Shown in pieces: positions 23,412 through 35,256 of a stretch of 64,000 nt of DNA. The stretch lies in contig JAQFVV010000002.1 in assembly GCA_028023455.1 (NCBI GenBank), positions 31,565,725 through 31,629,724 on the forward strand, given 5' to 3'. Position 1 is the first letter of the stretch. Each line of letters starts with the position of its first letter. This stretch comes from Epiperipatus broadwayi. Taxonomy: Eukaryota > Onychophora > Udeonychophora > Euonychophora > Peripatidae. Below the pieces are notes generated by a model. The model had not been told where the DNA came from and made no database searches. It saw only the letters and a list, made by a program, of their open reading frames with translations. The translations under genes and the position numbers were made by a program.

Positions 23412-24566
23412 TATAAAGAGGCGATGCGATGCACTGTGGCTTCTCTTTTTTCGGAGTCAGGAATCTCTCAGCTACTATTTCCAGAGAAACCTGTTAGCTA
23501 TCTTACACCCCCTTTCCATTCCCCACCCTAAGTTTTTCCCATATTCTTTCTATCTTTCTCCATCCCATTTCCACAACATAATCTTTGTCAACTCCATGGC
23601 TTATATATCTAAATCTCCCTTATCTTTTCACAAATGCGGCATAAAAAGCAAAAACCCACTTAGTGTGTAATCACTTTGTTTATATTTATTTTTCCACAAC
23701 TTCATTATTTGGATCCTTTTTGCTTGCAGGTATTTACATTCAGTTAACAGATGCCTAATATTTTCTTTGCCTTCTTTACACAACTTGCAGAGTAAATCAC
23801 CCGCATTTTTCCATTTATGAATATATTTCCTTGTTGCTAAAGATCCTGTTCAAGCCTTAAACAGTAAACTATTTTCTATTATCACAAATTAACTTGCAAC
23901 CATTATTCTGTTTGCCTTCATATATATATATATATTTAAACTAGTTTTATTATCTATACTAGTTCCCCATCTCTCCAAGTCTATTTTTTATTAATGTATT
24001 CTTCTATCCCATTCCTTACCACTATAACACTCAACAATTATCCTAACATGATCATCCCATCTTTTGTATAAGTATATTGACATAAATTCTTTATCCAAAT
24101 CTTCTGCATACCAAACTACCTTTCTGACTCATCTTGTTTCTTGTCCTTTACTCATAACCTAATTAAATACTATTTTGGCTATTCTCTTATTATCCATAAA
24201 TTGCAATCTATAACATTGTCATTTTGCTTTTTGCATCTCTCATATTTCACCTTGAATTGCCTCCTTTGCCATCCACACACCTCCATGTAATACATGTCTT
24301 TCTACTTCTCTTTGTATTTTTTCTTTACTAACACATAATGCATCATTACCATATGTTAACCCTGCTACTGTTACTCCCTTCCATAGAATTCTAAGTACAT
24401 CATATTTATTATATGAAACACTGTCAATTTCTTTATCAGTCCCTTTCTTCTTTTTTCTTCATTTATTAATTTTTTCTCCCATTTATCCACCATATTTAAC
24501 TTTATATCCCCCAATAAAAAATCTTTCTCTTTTCTTTCCTTTTGATTTTTCTTCCCTAAATTTAAT

Positions 24567-24758
24567 CTACATCTTCTTAGCCACCCTTGCACATATCTTC
24601 AGCATAACTTCCATATCTTCCCTACTTTCTGTGCATAAAAGGATATCTGCAAATAAAAGACCCAATAATGTATATACTCCCTTGACACCTATTAATAGTA
24701 TTTCTACTGCTCTTCTTAGTCTTTCTATTGATTTCTTCATTTCTCTCAAATACAACAA
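24567..24758 (-). pseudogene. LINE reverse transcriptase palm fragment
   Basis: The frame includes GLLFADILLCTESREDMEVM. The equivalent at 44794 reads LLFADDIFLC, so the catalytic Asp pair (FADD, the variant of YADD) is reduced to one Asp by an in-frame loss. This would abolish DNA synthesis. Confidence 0.7.
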
Positions 24759-25037
24759 AAAATAGGTGACATATGTTATTCTTGCCTTAGTCCCACCCCA
24801 TTTTTAACTTTGACTGATTCTATATTCCCTAATTGATATGTATAATAATTATCTTCATACAATCTCTTATAAGATAAAGTTCCATCCATTCCCAGATTTA
24901 CTAAACTTATCCATAATCTTTCTATTTACTCTACCATATGCCTTCTCTATATTAATAAAAATCATATATAACTTATATCTGTATTTCTATTCATATCTAT
25001 ATATTGTGTAATTACAAATAAAGTATCTCTTATGTAT

Positions 25038-25475
25038 CTATCTGATCAAAAACCTCTTTGTATTTCTCCCACCATATTTTTTTTCTATCCATTTTGCAAC
25101 CCTTCCAGCCACTATATATATAAAAACATTACATAACACAGATGTTACCTCTAACAGTTTATAATTGCTTAACTTTCTATGATACTTACCCTTTCCATTA
25201 AATAGTAACCTTACTCTTGTATTACTCCAACTGTCCAGAAAATCTCTCTTCTGTGCCATCTTATTAAAACATGATAATAGGTTTAATTTTGCCCTATTTC
25301 CTAAATTCATTACCATCTCTGCTGCCCATTTATCTATACTTCTTGCCCTTTTACTTTTTAATTTATTTCCTGCCTCATTCAATTCATTTTCTGTAAACCT
25401 AATATTTCCATTACTATATGCTTTTATGTTTGTTATCACTTTGCCCTTCACATCTAACATCTTTTCTATATCCAT
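25038..25475 (-). pseudogene. LINE reverse transcriptase N-terminal (fingers) fragment
   Basis: The 145-codon frame matches the start of the non-LTR RT domain: FTENELNEAGNKLKSKRARS, then D-K-WAAEM, LSCFNKMAQK, a W-S--RV-LLFN-KGK segment and LSNYKLLEVTSVL. The order is the usual RT0-RT1-RT2 layout (basic -K-A---D, N-----G-F---W, K-KG-----NYR-I-LT). It is followed by frameshifts. Confidence 0.75.
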
Positions 25476-26875
25476 TACATATTAATTTAAAATTATCTCT
25501 AATCTCTAGAACTACACTCTATCCTCTCGGCATCTAGTAATACTATTTCTTTCTCCTCTACATTTCTTCTTTTAATGTATTTCCCAAATTTTTTACTCCT
25601 ATCTCTTCCATTTTTATTAATATCCTTCAACAATTTACTATTTAATTTTATTCTCTATATATAATTATCTATTTTAACCACCTTTTTTTAAATCCTTTCC
25701 TATTGAACATTAACATATTTTTCACTTACTTTGTTATTAATAGTGCACTTATATTCTCTGAATGCTGTTTTCCCTGTTTTATACTTTTACTATCTCTCAC
25801 TCTTCTATTCCTTTTAGTCTTCTGAATATTCTCATCTAAAATCCTATTTGCCACTTTTTTTACCTCACTACATTAGTCCTTATATTCATCTTCAATCAAC
25901 ACTTCTCTGATTTCTTTATCTTTTATATTTTTCTAACTTATTCTTATCATTCATTCTTCATCCAATCTTTCACTATTCTTTCTACTTTTATTCCTATTTT
26001 CCATCACATTACTAACCATTTCTATTATAAATAAATTATAATCACTATTACATACTTTCTCTTCATTGTCAAACTCCATACTTTATTTATTCCCTCTTTC
26101 TCTACTAATACATAATCTATTGTGTACAATATATTATTTCTTGACCATGTATATTGTCCTCATAAATATTTGATAAATTTCCAATGCTTAGATTTACTCT
26201 CTTAACAAAAATTATTCACAAGCTGCCTATTCTTGTTATCTACATCACCAATTTCTTCAATATTTCCATCCATATCCCCTATAATCATTATTCTCCACCC
26301 TTTTTTAAAAAAATGTGTATATCCTTAACTAGGCATTCGTTTATGCTACTGTTCCACTCCATTATAATTTGATTCTCTTCTATGGCTATGTACACTATAG
26401 CCACCATCTATTCTTGTTTTCTTAATCTTATCTCAAACCACAAATGTTCTTGGCATTTAACAGTATTTAAAGATTTTCTTGACCTAACACCTATACCATC
26501 ACCTCTTTTTCCATTTTTTCTATTTATACCCTGCCATACTAAGTCTTCCAGTATAGGTTCTTCTTTTTGTCTTAGATGTGTTTCCACTACTAGTAGTATC
26601 CCAACCTCTTTATTTTTAGCTGCTTTATTTAATTCCAGCCACTTTTATGGTCTTCTACCACATTGCATATTCAAATATCCAAATTTAACAATTTCTTCTT
26701 TCCTAACTACTCTTTTATAAATTCTTTTAACTCTTTCTTCTCTATTACATTTATCAGTAACTTGCTCCATCTGGCAGTGAAATAATTAAACAAATCCATC
26801 ATACTATATCTAGAAAACTAAAAAATACAGTTGATTATCTATTCTTACATTTTTTGATGAAAATAAAGCTAAATT

Positions 26876-26995
26876 TGCTTAAGATCTAATGCAACTCTCT
26901 ACCATGGCTTGAATTGGATGCACTACTTTATGGAGAGTTTAATACTGTTTTAACAGTTTGTGTAAGCTTAGAAAATGGTGATCATGTGACATTTA
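26876..26995 (+). mobile_element. Family A fragment
   Basis: TTAAGATCTAATGCAACTC, then GGATGCACTACTTTATGGAG, CTGTTTTAACAG, and GATCATGTGACATTTAAG. This is a deleted copy close to the 5' end of the LINE. Confidence 0.6.
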
Positions 26996-27079
26996 AGAAA
27001 ATGGATGTGTTTTTTTTAACTTAACCTATAAATAAACAAGACGCTAATATTAAATTTTGTTTTAAATTGAACAAAACTA

Positions 27080-27400
27080 CTATTGACATGTTTAAAGTGA
27101 TTTATACTTTATATAGAAGTAAAGCCATGAGTCACATGACTATTTTCAAGTAGTTTGCCAGTTTTGTAATAGTTATTGGAGAGCATTGAAAATAATTTCT
27201 AATAGTGCAAAACACACCAGTCACATTTCATGTCATATCTCATGAGCTAAACATTCTAACATCTTAAATATTTTGTAGTGAATGGCTAAACTGTCATTAT
27301 GTAACTTATTTGATGATTCATAGAGGGCACTGCAAATATCTTGGATAGAGAATCATTCATCTTTTCACTGACCCAGTGTGTATAAATATAATACATGTGT
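27080..27400 (+). repeat. Family H dispersed repeat, copy 1
   Basis: Shares AAAGCCATG, a TTTTCAA segment, CTTAAATATTTTGTAGTG, GGCTAAACT and GATTCAT, in order, with 34085-34560. No coding content and ends undefined. Confidence 0.4.
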
Positions 27401-28010
27401 ACAGAATCAAATAAATACTCTAATAATAAAATTGTAATTATAAATTTCAAATCTTAAGTCAATAATTATTTAATTTTAAGGTTTATAGTTCAGTATTTAT
27501 GTTATTACCTACACCTATCCTTATGTTTATACACACTGTATCTCAAAATGGCTGGATCTCTTTCCAAGCTGTTTGCAAGTGCCATCTATGAATCAACAAA
27601 TATGGTTTAGCATGCATATATATATATTATTTTTTTAACTAAAAATCACATTTATAAATGACATTTTTTTATATAATTTTTATTTTTATTGTGTGCTTCC
27701 TTTTTCTTTTTAATTTTTATTTATTTATTTTTTTAAAAATAGTTTAAAATCTTTAAATATAAAAAGAAAAAGATTATTTCATTTGTATTTTAATATTTCA
27801 TATGTCATTTAATATATGAATACAAGAAATATTTTTTTTTACATTTTTATTATTACTTTTTCATCTGCAGATTCTAAAAAAAAAAAAAAAAAAAATTTAA
27901 AAACAACTTACAGAAATTTTATTGTTTTTATTATATATATATTAATGAATTTGCATTTGCTGGGAAAATATAATTTATAACCGTATAAAATTAAAATATT
28001 TACTAACTAC
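27401..28010. other. Unassigned; includes a poly-A run
   Basis: About 25 A residues at 27869-27893, otherwise AT-rich DNA with no feature seen. Confidence 0.4.
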
Positions 28011-28862
28011 ATTTGATAAGCATCATTTAGATAAAAAGTTTGCTTTAATTATTATTATAATAAATAATAAAAATCATATACAACAACTATATAAATGTTA
28101 ATAATAATTACATATAAAAAACCTTTTTTCAGCACATGGTTTTGTGCCTTTTTCAAATGTTAAGCATTTATTTTAACGTTAACCAATTATTTCTGACAGA
28201 ACATCACCTAGTGTTCTATAATGGAAGTAAAATAACACAATAAAATAAAACATCAATAAAATAGAATAAAACCTTCACATATGGATCTAATATAATTTCA
28301 AAGAATTGATTAAATAACATAACAATATACAGACTAAATAATACACACATTATACAACTTCACAATACTATTTATATAAATTTCTATTCATTTTTAATTG
28401 ACCAGTGGTTATCTAAATTATTTAAGTTATGCTTAATATAATAGGTTTCATATATGTGTCTTCTTTTTGGATCTTTAATATTAATTTAAAGGTTTAATAT
28501 TTATGTAGCATTTATTTTATGTCTATTTGTTAAGAAATGAATGTTTACAACAGATTTATCATTGTGTCTACTAATTGCATATATTCTTTGGCTTTCACCT
28601 CTAACTTAAATAATTCTATGAATACTCATCAAACTTCAATAAATTAATTAACAACTAAATTAAAAATGAATGGAAATTATATAAAAAGTATATATAAAGT
28701 TATATAATGTATGTAACATTGACTCTATATATAGTAATGTTATAGTCAATTCTTTGAAGTTATATCACTATATTCTATTTTACTGATGTTTTATTTTGTT
28801 ATTGTTGTTATTTTACTTCCAGTATAGAACACTAGATGGCGTTCTATCTGAAATAATTGGTT

Positions 28863-29616
28863 AATAGTATTTAATTGGGTTATGAGTAAAGGGCAGGTAA
28901 CAAGATGGGTAAGAAAGGTAATGCAGTATGAAAAAGATTTGGATAAAGAATTTATATCAGTATATTTGTACAAAAGATGGGGTGATTGTGTTAAGAGGAT
29001 TGTTGAGTGTTATAGTAGTAAGCAATGGGATAAAAGAATAGATTTATTAATAAAGAATAGGGAGTTAGAGAGATGGAGAAATAGTATGGAGAGTAAAAAG
29101 AGTTTAAATATATATATATAGAAATAAACAGAATATTAGGTGTGAGTTAATATATGATAATAGTAAGGAAAGTAGTTTATTGTTTAAGGCTCGAATGGGA
29201 TCATTAGCTACCAGAGAATATATGTGTAAATTGAAAAATATGGGTAATATCTTTTGTAAATTATGTAAGGAAAGAATAGAAAATATTAGGCATTTGTTAA
29301 TTGAATGTAAATGTTTAAAAACAGAAAGGTTACATATAATGAAGTTATGGAAGAATAAATATGAAAAAAGTGATTATATAGAAAGTGAATTATTGGTTTT
29401 TATGCTGGGTTTGGGAAAAGATAAAGGGGATTTAGATATAAAGGTTATAGAGTTGACAAAGATTATGTTGTGGAAATGGGATGGAGCAGAATATGGGAAA
29501 ATTTAGAGTGGGGAATGAAAAATAAAATGGCTAACAAGTTTTTTTTTTGTATAATTGCTGAGAGATTCTTGACTTCGTTTAAAAAGAAGCTACAGTACAT
29601 CACATCACATCACATC
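28863..29616 (+). mobile_element. LINE copy L2, 5'-truncated, nested in family J
   Basis: Starts abruptly at ATAGTATTTAATTGGGTTAT, inside the coding region, and runs to the ACATC tail at 29600-29616. TTAAT at both junctions is a likely short target duplication. The coding frames 28882-29121 and 29180-29506 match L1 (RWVRKVMQY, ERWRNSMESKKSLN), with the knuckle CKLCKERIENIRHLLIEC intact. A TA expansion in the TATATATA stretch near 29110 breaks the frame. Confidence 0.85.
29180..29506 (+). pseudogene. LINE C-terminal zinc-knuckle fragment
   Basis: A 108-codon frame: FKARMGSLATREYMCK, then the C-x2-C-x8-H-x4-C knuckle and LGLGKDKGDLDIKVIELT. It lies downstream of the reverse transcriptase in this LINE family and probably binds nucleic acid. 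No start or upstream domain is in frame. Confidence 0.75.
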
Positions 29617-30014
29617 ATTAATATTAAAATAGATGTTTAACATTTGAAAGAGACCTGAAACCATGTGCCGAAAAAAGACTTTTTATATGTAATTATTATT
29701 AATAGCTGTTGTACATGATTTTTATCCTTTATTATAATTTGTATAAAAAAACAGTTTAATGGATTTCTTTAATTTTTATATTTGATGATTTAATTATTAT
29801 ACAGATTTAAGTCGCACTGAAAATAATTAAACATCACAAATATAGTTGAAAATATTTTTAGGCAGAAATATACATAAATGTATACAATAATATTGTATCA
29901 TGATATAATACTCTTTTCTTTTATTAAATTTTCTCCTTCAATTTTATTTCTGAAGTTTATATAATTCTGATTTATAAGTATATGGTATAATTATATACAG
30001 TATACGTTGATTTT

Positions 30015-30625
30015 AAGAATATAATAACACTTATAGCATATATGTGTGGAGATGGTAATCTGGACCAACTGATGATTGCTGGTTTAGCATGAAATACGTA
30101 TATTGATGATTATTTATCTTTTCAACATATATGTGTTCAAGTGTATCAGTGTTATGAGATAGAGTGGAGAGTGGTGGGTCGTGTGAAAGTCTGTGCTCAT
30201 ATACCCTATATATTACATATATAGACACAGGTGCATAATAAACCTGTGTTTCATTTATTACATAGTAGAGATGTCTGCCCATCCCTTGTATATGTATTAA
30301 ATGGATTATGTCCTGTACCTAGGGTCGGATTGATCTTGGGTCAACATGGGTGTGACAAGAATCTTGACCTCAGAGTAGCCTTTGAGCATTCCATCATCAG
30401 ATTTTTTACTTGGATGGATGGTTGAAGAGTTGGAGTGGGAAGTAGATTGAAACCTGTTCATTAAAGTATGAAGATTGGCTATCTTTTCGACATATATGTG
30501 TTCAAGTGTATCAGTGTTATGAGATAGAGTGGAGAGTGGTGGGTTGTGTGAAAGTCTGTGCTCATATATCCTATATATTACATAAATAGGCACAGGTATA
30601 TAATAAGCCTGTGTTTCATTTATAA
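30015..30625 (+). mobile_element. Family C ribozyme-type repeat, direct tandem (365 bp offset)
   Basis: ATCTTTTCAACATATATGTG at 30116 recurs as ATCTTTTCGACATATATGTG at 30481, followed by ~140 bp of near-identical sequence ending in CCTGTGTTTCATTTAT. Only the first unit keeps the hammerhead core (30063-30107). Between them lies the segment with CCTAGGGTCGGATTGATC and CATTCCATCATCAGATTTTT seen in other C copies. Short frames here are fortuitous. Confidence 0.75.
30063..30107 (+). ncRNA. Hammerhead-like ribozyme core, family C
   Basis: ACCAA, CTGATGA (30069-30075), TTGCT-GGTTT-AGCAT (30076-30090, 4 pairs plus a T-T at the base), GAAA (30091-30094), palindromic stem III ATACGTAT (30094-30101), A as cleavage residue, then TTG pairing with CAA. 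The loopless stem III would favour a dimeric ribozyme. Confidence 0.6.
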
Positions 30626-31250
30626 TAATTGTAAATTAAATACTGTGATAAAGATTAACTTTTTATTAAACTTTCTTTAATATCAGTACAAAAGATATGA
30701 CGTGCATTAAAGATAAAATTAATGTTTCATGCATGGAGAAAATAATAAAAATATTAATGCAATTCTAATCATGAGCTTCCTAATCAAAAAGAACTATAAA
30801 TTTCAAACTAAAAATGGAAATATAAAATTATACATTTGAGCATACATGTTCCAACATGCATTCAATTTTTCTATCTTTATTGAAGTACATTCCTAATGCA
30901 CCTCATCCCTTTAATTTTAAGTTTCTCATCAATGTGTTCCATGTACATGATCTGTATTTTTTTAAGTTTGAAGTATCACCTAATAACTTTTCATGTTTTA
31001 AAAAGAATGTATGATTTTCCAATTCTTTAATAAATTATGCAAGTTTTTATAATTTGCATTGTATTATCATAAAATTGTGTTAAATTTTATAATTACATTG
31101 ACATTCTTTTTTAAAAATATTATGCTTTACATGTTCACAGTGGTTTATATAAAACATTTTCAATACTTTGTCATAATAGTAATATTAGCGATTAAGCCAA
31201 TGCACATGCGCTTTAAAGATAAATTATAAATGAATACTCTTAATTTTTCC
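30626..31250. other. Unassigned AT-rich DNA
   Basis: No gene or RNA seen. Confidence 0.35.
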
Positions 31251-31375
31251 AGACATGAGATATGGTATTTGAGAAAGAATGGAATGAATCCACCCATTTT
31301 TTTGACCCAAACGTTTATGTATGGGCAAATCTTAAGTATGTGGAATTAAGATCATGAAAATGTTAACTTCAGCAA
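31251..31375. repeat. Family G inverted-repeat end, fragment
   Basis: GAAAGAATGGAATGAATCC, GGGCAAATCTTAAG and GATCATGAAAAT match, in order, the minus strand of the right arm at about 62650-62760. Only one arm was recognised. Confidence 0.4.
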
Positions 31376-31689
31376 TTAGCATCAACAATAGTTTTTGGTG
31401 ACCCCACTTGGTCTATGAATGTCCATTATATTATGCATAATGTTTATGCAATCAGTACTTGTAAAAAAGTTTAAACAAAATAATATATATATATATTAAT
31501 AATTTTTATTAGTCATTCATTAGACTAGAGATTATCCACTTAATGACTAATATTTCTGTAGTGTAATTTTCACTACCCCACTCTCATGGAAAGTAGAGAC
31601 TGTTTTTTATCTGCTTTTAACATCATGTAGAGAGATGTAATCATAAACATATGACCAAATACATGTGAAAAAGTTGTATGATCTCCAAC

Positions 31690-31722
31690 ATGCATTGTTC
31701 TGAACCAGTACTCATCAGTTGG
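31690..31722 (-). ncRNA. Hammerhead-like core, family C (unit 1)
   Basis: Minus strand: CCAA, CTGATGA, GTACTG-GTT-CAGAAC (one A-A mismatch), AATG in place of GAAA, palindromic ATGCAT, G, TTGG pairing with CCAA. Mutated at G12 and at the cleavage residue, so probably inactive. Confidence 0.45.
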
Positions 31723-32052
31723 CCCAGTTCAAATCTCTTGCCCAGATCTTTATCATTGTACAGTATATATAGATAGACAGTTACTACAGTTCAAGTGATA
31801 CATGTCAAACTTACTGCCCTCACAACTTTTACACAAACCATTTGGTGAAAGCATATTAATAGTTTTTATTAGTCATTCATTAGACTAGAGATTATCCACT
31901 TAATGACTAATATTTCTGTAGTGTAATTTCTATTACGCCACTCTTGTGTGAATTAGGGACTGGTTTCTATCCACCTTTAACAATTTGTGGAGGGGTGTAA
32001 TCCTAAACATATGACCAAAGATATGTAAAAAAGATGTATAATCCTCAAAATA

Positions 32053-32087
32053 CACATTTTGTGCTGAAACAGCACTCATCAGTTGGC
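32053..32087 (-). ncRNA. Hammerhead-like core, family C (unit 2)
   Basis: Minus strand: GCCAA, CTGATGA, a perfect six-pair stem II GTGCTG-TTT-CAGCAC, AAAA for GAAA, then ATGTGTAT. Stem II differs from unit 1 but remains paired. The G12 mutation argues against activity. Confidence 0.5.
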
Positions 32088-32309
32088 CCAGTTCCTATCT
32101 TGTATGAGAATGATGTAGTGAAGATTGCACTACAGAACTATTATTTGGCATATACATAATTCATTATTATAAAAGGTTTTGACTATTTTATACTCTAATC
32201 ATCAATGAAAATTTATTTTTTAAAGAAATAGTGATTTAACTATATATAATAATGTTTTTTTTTAATTCTTAATTATTCAGAACATTTTTTACTTTTTTTT
32301 TTTTTGTTA

Positions 32310-32838
32310 CTTTCATTAATCATCATAATTGACCATTATCAATCCACTGCAGGATGAAGATCTCTCCAAGTTCACCCATCTTCTCCTATCTTTAGCTCCT
32401 CTTCTCCACATCACCCCTGCTCACTTTTTTATTTCATCCATCCATCTCACATATAGTCTCTTTCTGGATCTTTTACAATCTCTTGGAATTCAGTTTAAAA
32501 TTTCAATTGTCCATCTATTATCATCTCTTTTAGCAATATGTCCAGCCCAACTCCACTTTAGTCTTTTAATTTTTTTCAATGAGGTTAGTAACACCTGGTT
32601 GTTCTCTTACCCATATATTGCGTTTTTGATCTTTTCTTGTTACTTCCAACATGCATCTCTCCATACTTTTTTGAGTGGTCTGAAGTCTCTGTATTGCTCT
32701 TCTATTAAGTGTCCAAGTCTCAGATCCATAAGTAAGAACTGGCAAAACACATTTATTAAAAACCTTCCTTTTCAAACACATAGGCATATTTTCTTTCAGT
32801 ATCAAGTTGACAACCCAATTATATTTTGTTCTTAGCAT
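32310..32838 (-). mobile_element. RTE-like LINE, 3' fragment
   Basis: The frame 32838-32566 reads CLKRKVFNKCVLPVLTYGSE, then TWTLNRRAIQRLQTTQKSME and RNIWVREQPGVTNLIEKN. After a frameshift it continues as LKWSWAGHIAKRDDNRWT, then RWMDEIKK and AKDRRRW. This is the well-known C-terminal tail following the RT of RTE-type LINEs. The 3' end has TTATGATGATTAATG and an A-run. It is a different family from copies L1-L7. Confidence 0.75.
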
Positions 32839-34084
32839 TGCTATTCATGAAGGAATATTATGTAGAAAGGAATATTAGCTATGAGAAAGGTATGCTATCC
32901 ATGTTTGCAATGGAATGCAATCAATGCAGAACAGAGAATGTAAACACTCCATAGTAGAGTGAATTATCAGTTTGCAGAGAGAAAACACAAGAGAATACTG
33001 AGCAGATAGTCTCAGATCACTCACCACAAAGACACACAATGGTATTTAGCAAAAAGCAGATAATAGGTTGTACAGGACAAATACTATAGAGGCATAGCAC
33101 AGCCTAACTGACAATCAAAGCATATTAAACAAAAATTTAGTCTAGATATAAAGACAAGCAGCTAGATAAAGTATTTGCAAATTAGAAAAGCTTATCCAAC
33201 ATTGAAAAGCCTTAATATAATATATAATATTAAATTTATACTTTGTACACCCATGTATGTTCTGAATTACAGGTAATGTTCGATCTTAGTGGCAGCTGAT
33301 AAGAAGGCAGTCATAAACAATAGTTATACAAGAGTCAAGTACTGAAGAGTATAAAGTCTTCAAAAATCCAAGAGTACCTATGTCAGAACTGGCTACCAGG
33401 TAGAAGTAATTCAAGAAAAAGCAGCAATCCAAACAGGACAGATTTAACAACCTGATAATTATCTGTTGCGTGTTTATAAGCTAAGAAGTGATTGTGGGAC
33501 AACAGGTGGTATATTACTGCACTAATCTTAAATGTATGTGTGCATATATATGATTAATAAATATATTAAAGTATAATTAGAGTTTATACTATGTATTATA
33601 AAGATTAAAGACAACACGTACAGAATTGGCACGATTTGAAAAGAACCCAATTGTTATTGATTTTTTTTCGAAAATAAATGCAAAAAAAAATTGAATAATC
33701 TATTAGTTGATAAAAACATAAAAGGATATAGAAAGTGAACAAACAAAAACATTTAAATAAATGCAACAAACTAATTTGCCTTATTACCACGTTAACTATA
33801 ACATTTTTTGTACAAAGTATCACATTGCTAGAATCTATAAAGTATTTTATTATATGTTTATTTCACATGTTTTTACAATGGCTATTAAAGGCATGCAAGA
33901 AAGATTAGTTGCTTATATTGAAATAGGATTATCATCTGTAAAAATTGGTTTTAGTAAATTTTGAACAAGAAACATTATTGCTGATATATATTGGATGATA
34001 TAAAAAAGGTAGTGAGTTCTAAAAACGTCTGTTGAATACATCAATATTTTTGCTTTAATTGATTAGAATAAATTATTTCAGTAT
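32839..34084. other. Unassigned DNA
   Basis: Slightly less AT-rich between 32900 and 33450. I recognise no gene. A 67-codon plus frame at 33761-33964 has no motif. Confidence 0.35.
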
Positions 34085-34560
34085 GTACACAGTGTGCCCC
34101 AGTGATTGGTTCTTTCTCTGGGCCACCTGTAATGAAACTCTGAATAAATGTATGTGGCACATAGTTTAACTTTTCACCATAAATATTTTAATAAAGTAGG
34201 GTGTTTCAATCATTAGTTATACTATTAAATATGACGGTGTGTCTCATATCTTAACCCATAATGAGCAATGTACTAACATAATTGCTATGACAGTATTTGA
34301 AATGATTCAAACATGCATGACAGTAAAGCCATGTATTGCAAGAATATTTTCAAAATATTTTTAAAATTTCATAATGGTGGAAGCTGCATCAAATACTATC
34401 CATGAAGGCAAGAAAATACTATCTCATTTTACATCATTATTCATGATCCATGCAAGATAATACCTTAAATTTTTTGTGGTGATTAGCTAAACTATGTTAT
34501 AACAAAGTTCATGCATTGATTCATATAACTTGGAGAGGGAACTAATCATTTATTCATGGA
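34085..34560 (+). repeat. Family H dispersed repeat, copy 2
   Basis: Longer counterpart of 27080-27400 (GTAAAGCCATG, TTTTCAAAATATTT, CCTTAAATTTTTTGTGGTG, AGCTAAACTATG). No inverted ends or coding content were seen. Confidence 0.4.
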
Positions 34561-35256
34561 GACGTATTTTATATTCTTGTCATTAGATGTTTATTTAAAA
34601 AGAATTAACGTGTATGATTATTTTATGTAGTAAATTATATTCTTTGAGAGAATTATTAAAATAAATTTATTAAAAATTTTCTAGATTCTAATCACATTAT
34701 TTTTACTATTACCCAGACAAATAATTATTCTCTTATATTGCAAATCAAAATGGAGAAGTGATGGTGTGTGTGTGAACATTTAGATTCTTAATATTATATC
34801 TCATTTTATCTTCAACTAATGGACTAGTCCAGATTCCATCTTATCTTGATCGGATTGATCATTCATCACCAGGGACCAATAGATATATGAACAAATAATA
34901 CATAACCACTAGAAAATACAAGCCAATGGGTGATGTTCAGTGAATCTGATTTTCATTACGAAAAGTGATCCGACTACAAATAGTTGGCTAAGTTGGAAGT
35001 AAAGTCAGACAACAACAATTATAGTAGCACTATATAGTTAAAGAAGTGGGATAAATTCATATTAGAATTGGAAACTTCTAGAATCTAAATCACACCTGAG
35101 GTAAGCTATCACAGAACAGCTGCATCACTATACCTACTTGTGACACAAACTGTCACAGTTCAACTGGAAGTGATAGGTATAAGGATACCAAAGTCCCTTT
35201 CATTTAGTGGCGAAGCAACCAAATGCAAATGGAATCAGATGCAGGTATAACAGGTA
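34561..35256. other. Unassigned DNA
   Basis: Mixed composition, no recognisable gene or repeat. Confidence 0.35.

Larger units (their letters stand above)
23412..26790 (-). mobile_element. LINE, longest copy (L6): endonuclease, reverse transcriptase, zinc knuckle; heavily decayed
   Basis: Read on the minus strand, an APE-type endonuclease region lies at about 26790-26000, with VETHLRQKEEP and WQGINRKNGKRGDG words. The reverse transcriptase follows at about 25475-24570. Next comes the thumb (24592-24371, with the GDIKLNMVDKWEKKL word) and a decayed C-terminal region including the knuckle near 23800. The 3' end is at about 23412, where GAAGCCACAGTGCATCGC mirrors the other copies. Many frameshifts and stops make it inactive. 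It is the only copy here that shows the upstream domains. Confidence 0.8.
28040..29740. mobile_element. Family J foldback element interrupted by a LINE
   Basis: The left arm (28060-28260: ATAATTACATATAAAAAACC, CAGCACATGGTTTTGTGCC, AACCAATTATTTCTGAC, TATAATGGAAGTAAAATAAC) is mirrored at 28795-28862 and, after the inserted LINE, at 29617-29740. About 530 bp of AT-rich DNA lies between the arms. Each arm has a possible decayed hammerhead: TTGAAAA, GGCAC, loop, GTGCT, GAAAA. Confidence 0.6.
31496..32165 (-). mobile_element. Family C ribozyme-type repeat, clean direct dimer (about 360 bp unit)
   Basis: A 73 bp block containing TTAGTCATTCATTAGACTAG and TAATGACTAATATTTCTGT is repeated almost perfectly at 31500-31570 and 31860-31929. 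The two ribozyme cores are 364 bp apart (TCATCAG at 31712 and 32076). The block contains its own hairpin, ATTAGTCATT/AATGACTAAT. The first unit is complete and the second ends soon after the core. The two repeats of the block differ at about one position, so duplication is recent or conserved. Confidence 0.8.

Noticed and set aside
30370-30410. Another hammerhead at CTGATGATGGAATGC (minus strand) in family C
   Set aside because: CTGATGA is present, but no hairpin followed by GAAA occurs. The same segment near 54815 also lacks it.
31496-32165. CRISPR-like array
   Set aside because: Only two long (about 360 bp) direct units, in clearly eukaryotic DNA. There are no short regularly spaced repeats and no cas genes.
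32329-32835. Plus-strand 168-codon frame
   Set aside because: It is the reverse complement of an RTE-like LINE tail with recognisable motifs on the minus strand.
33761-33964. Possible host exon (67 codons)
   Set aside because: No recognisable domain, no convincing splice signals, and frame length is compatible with chance.
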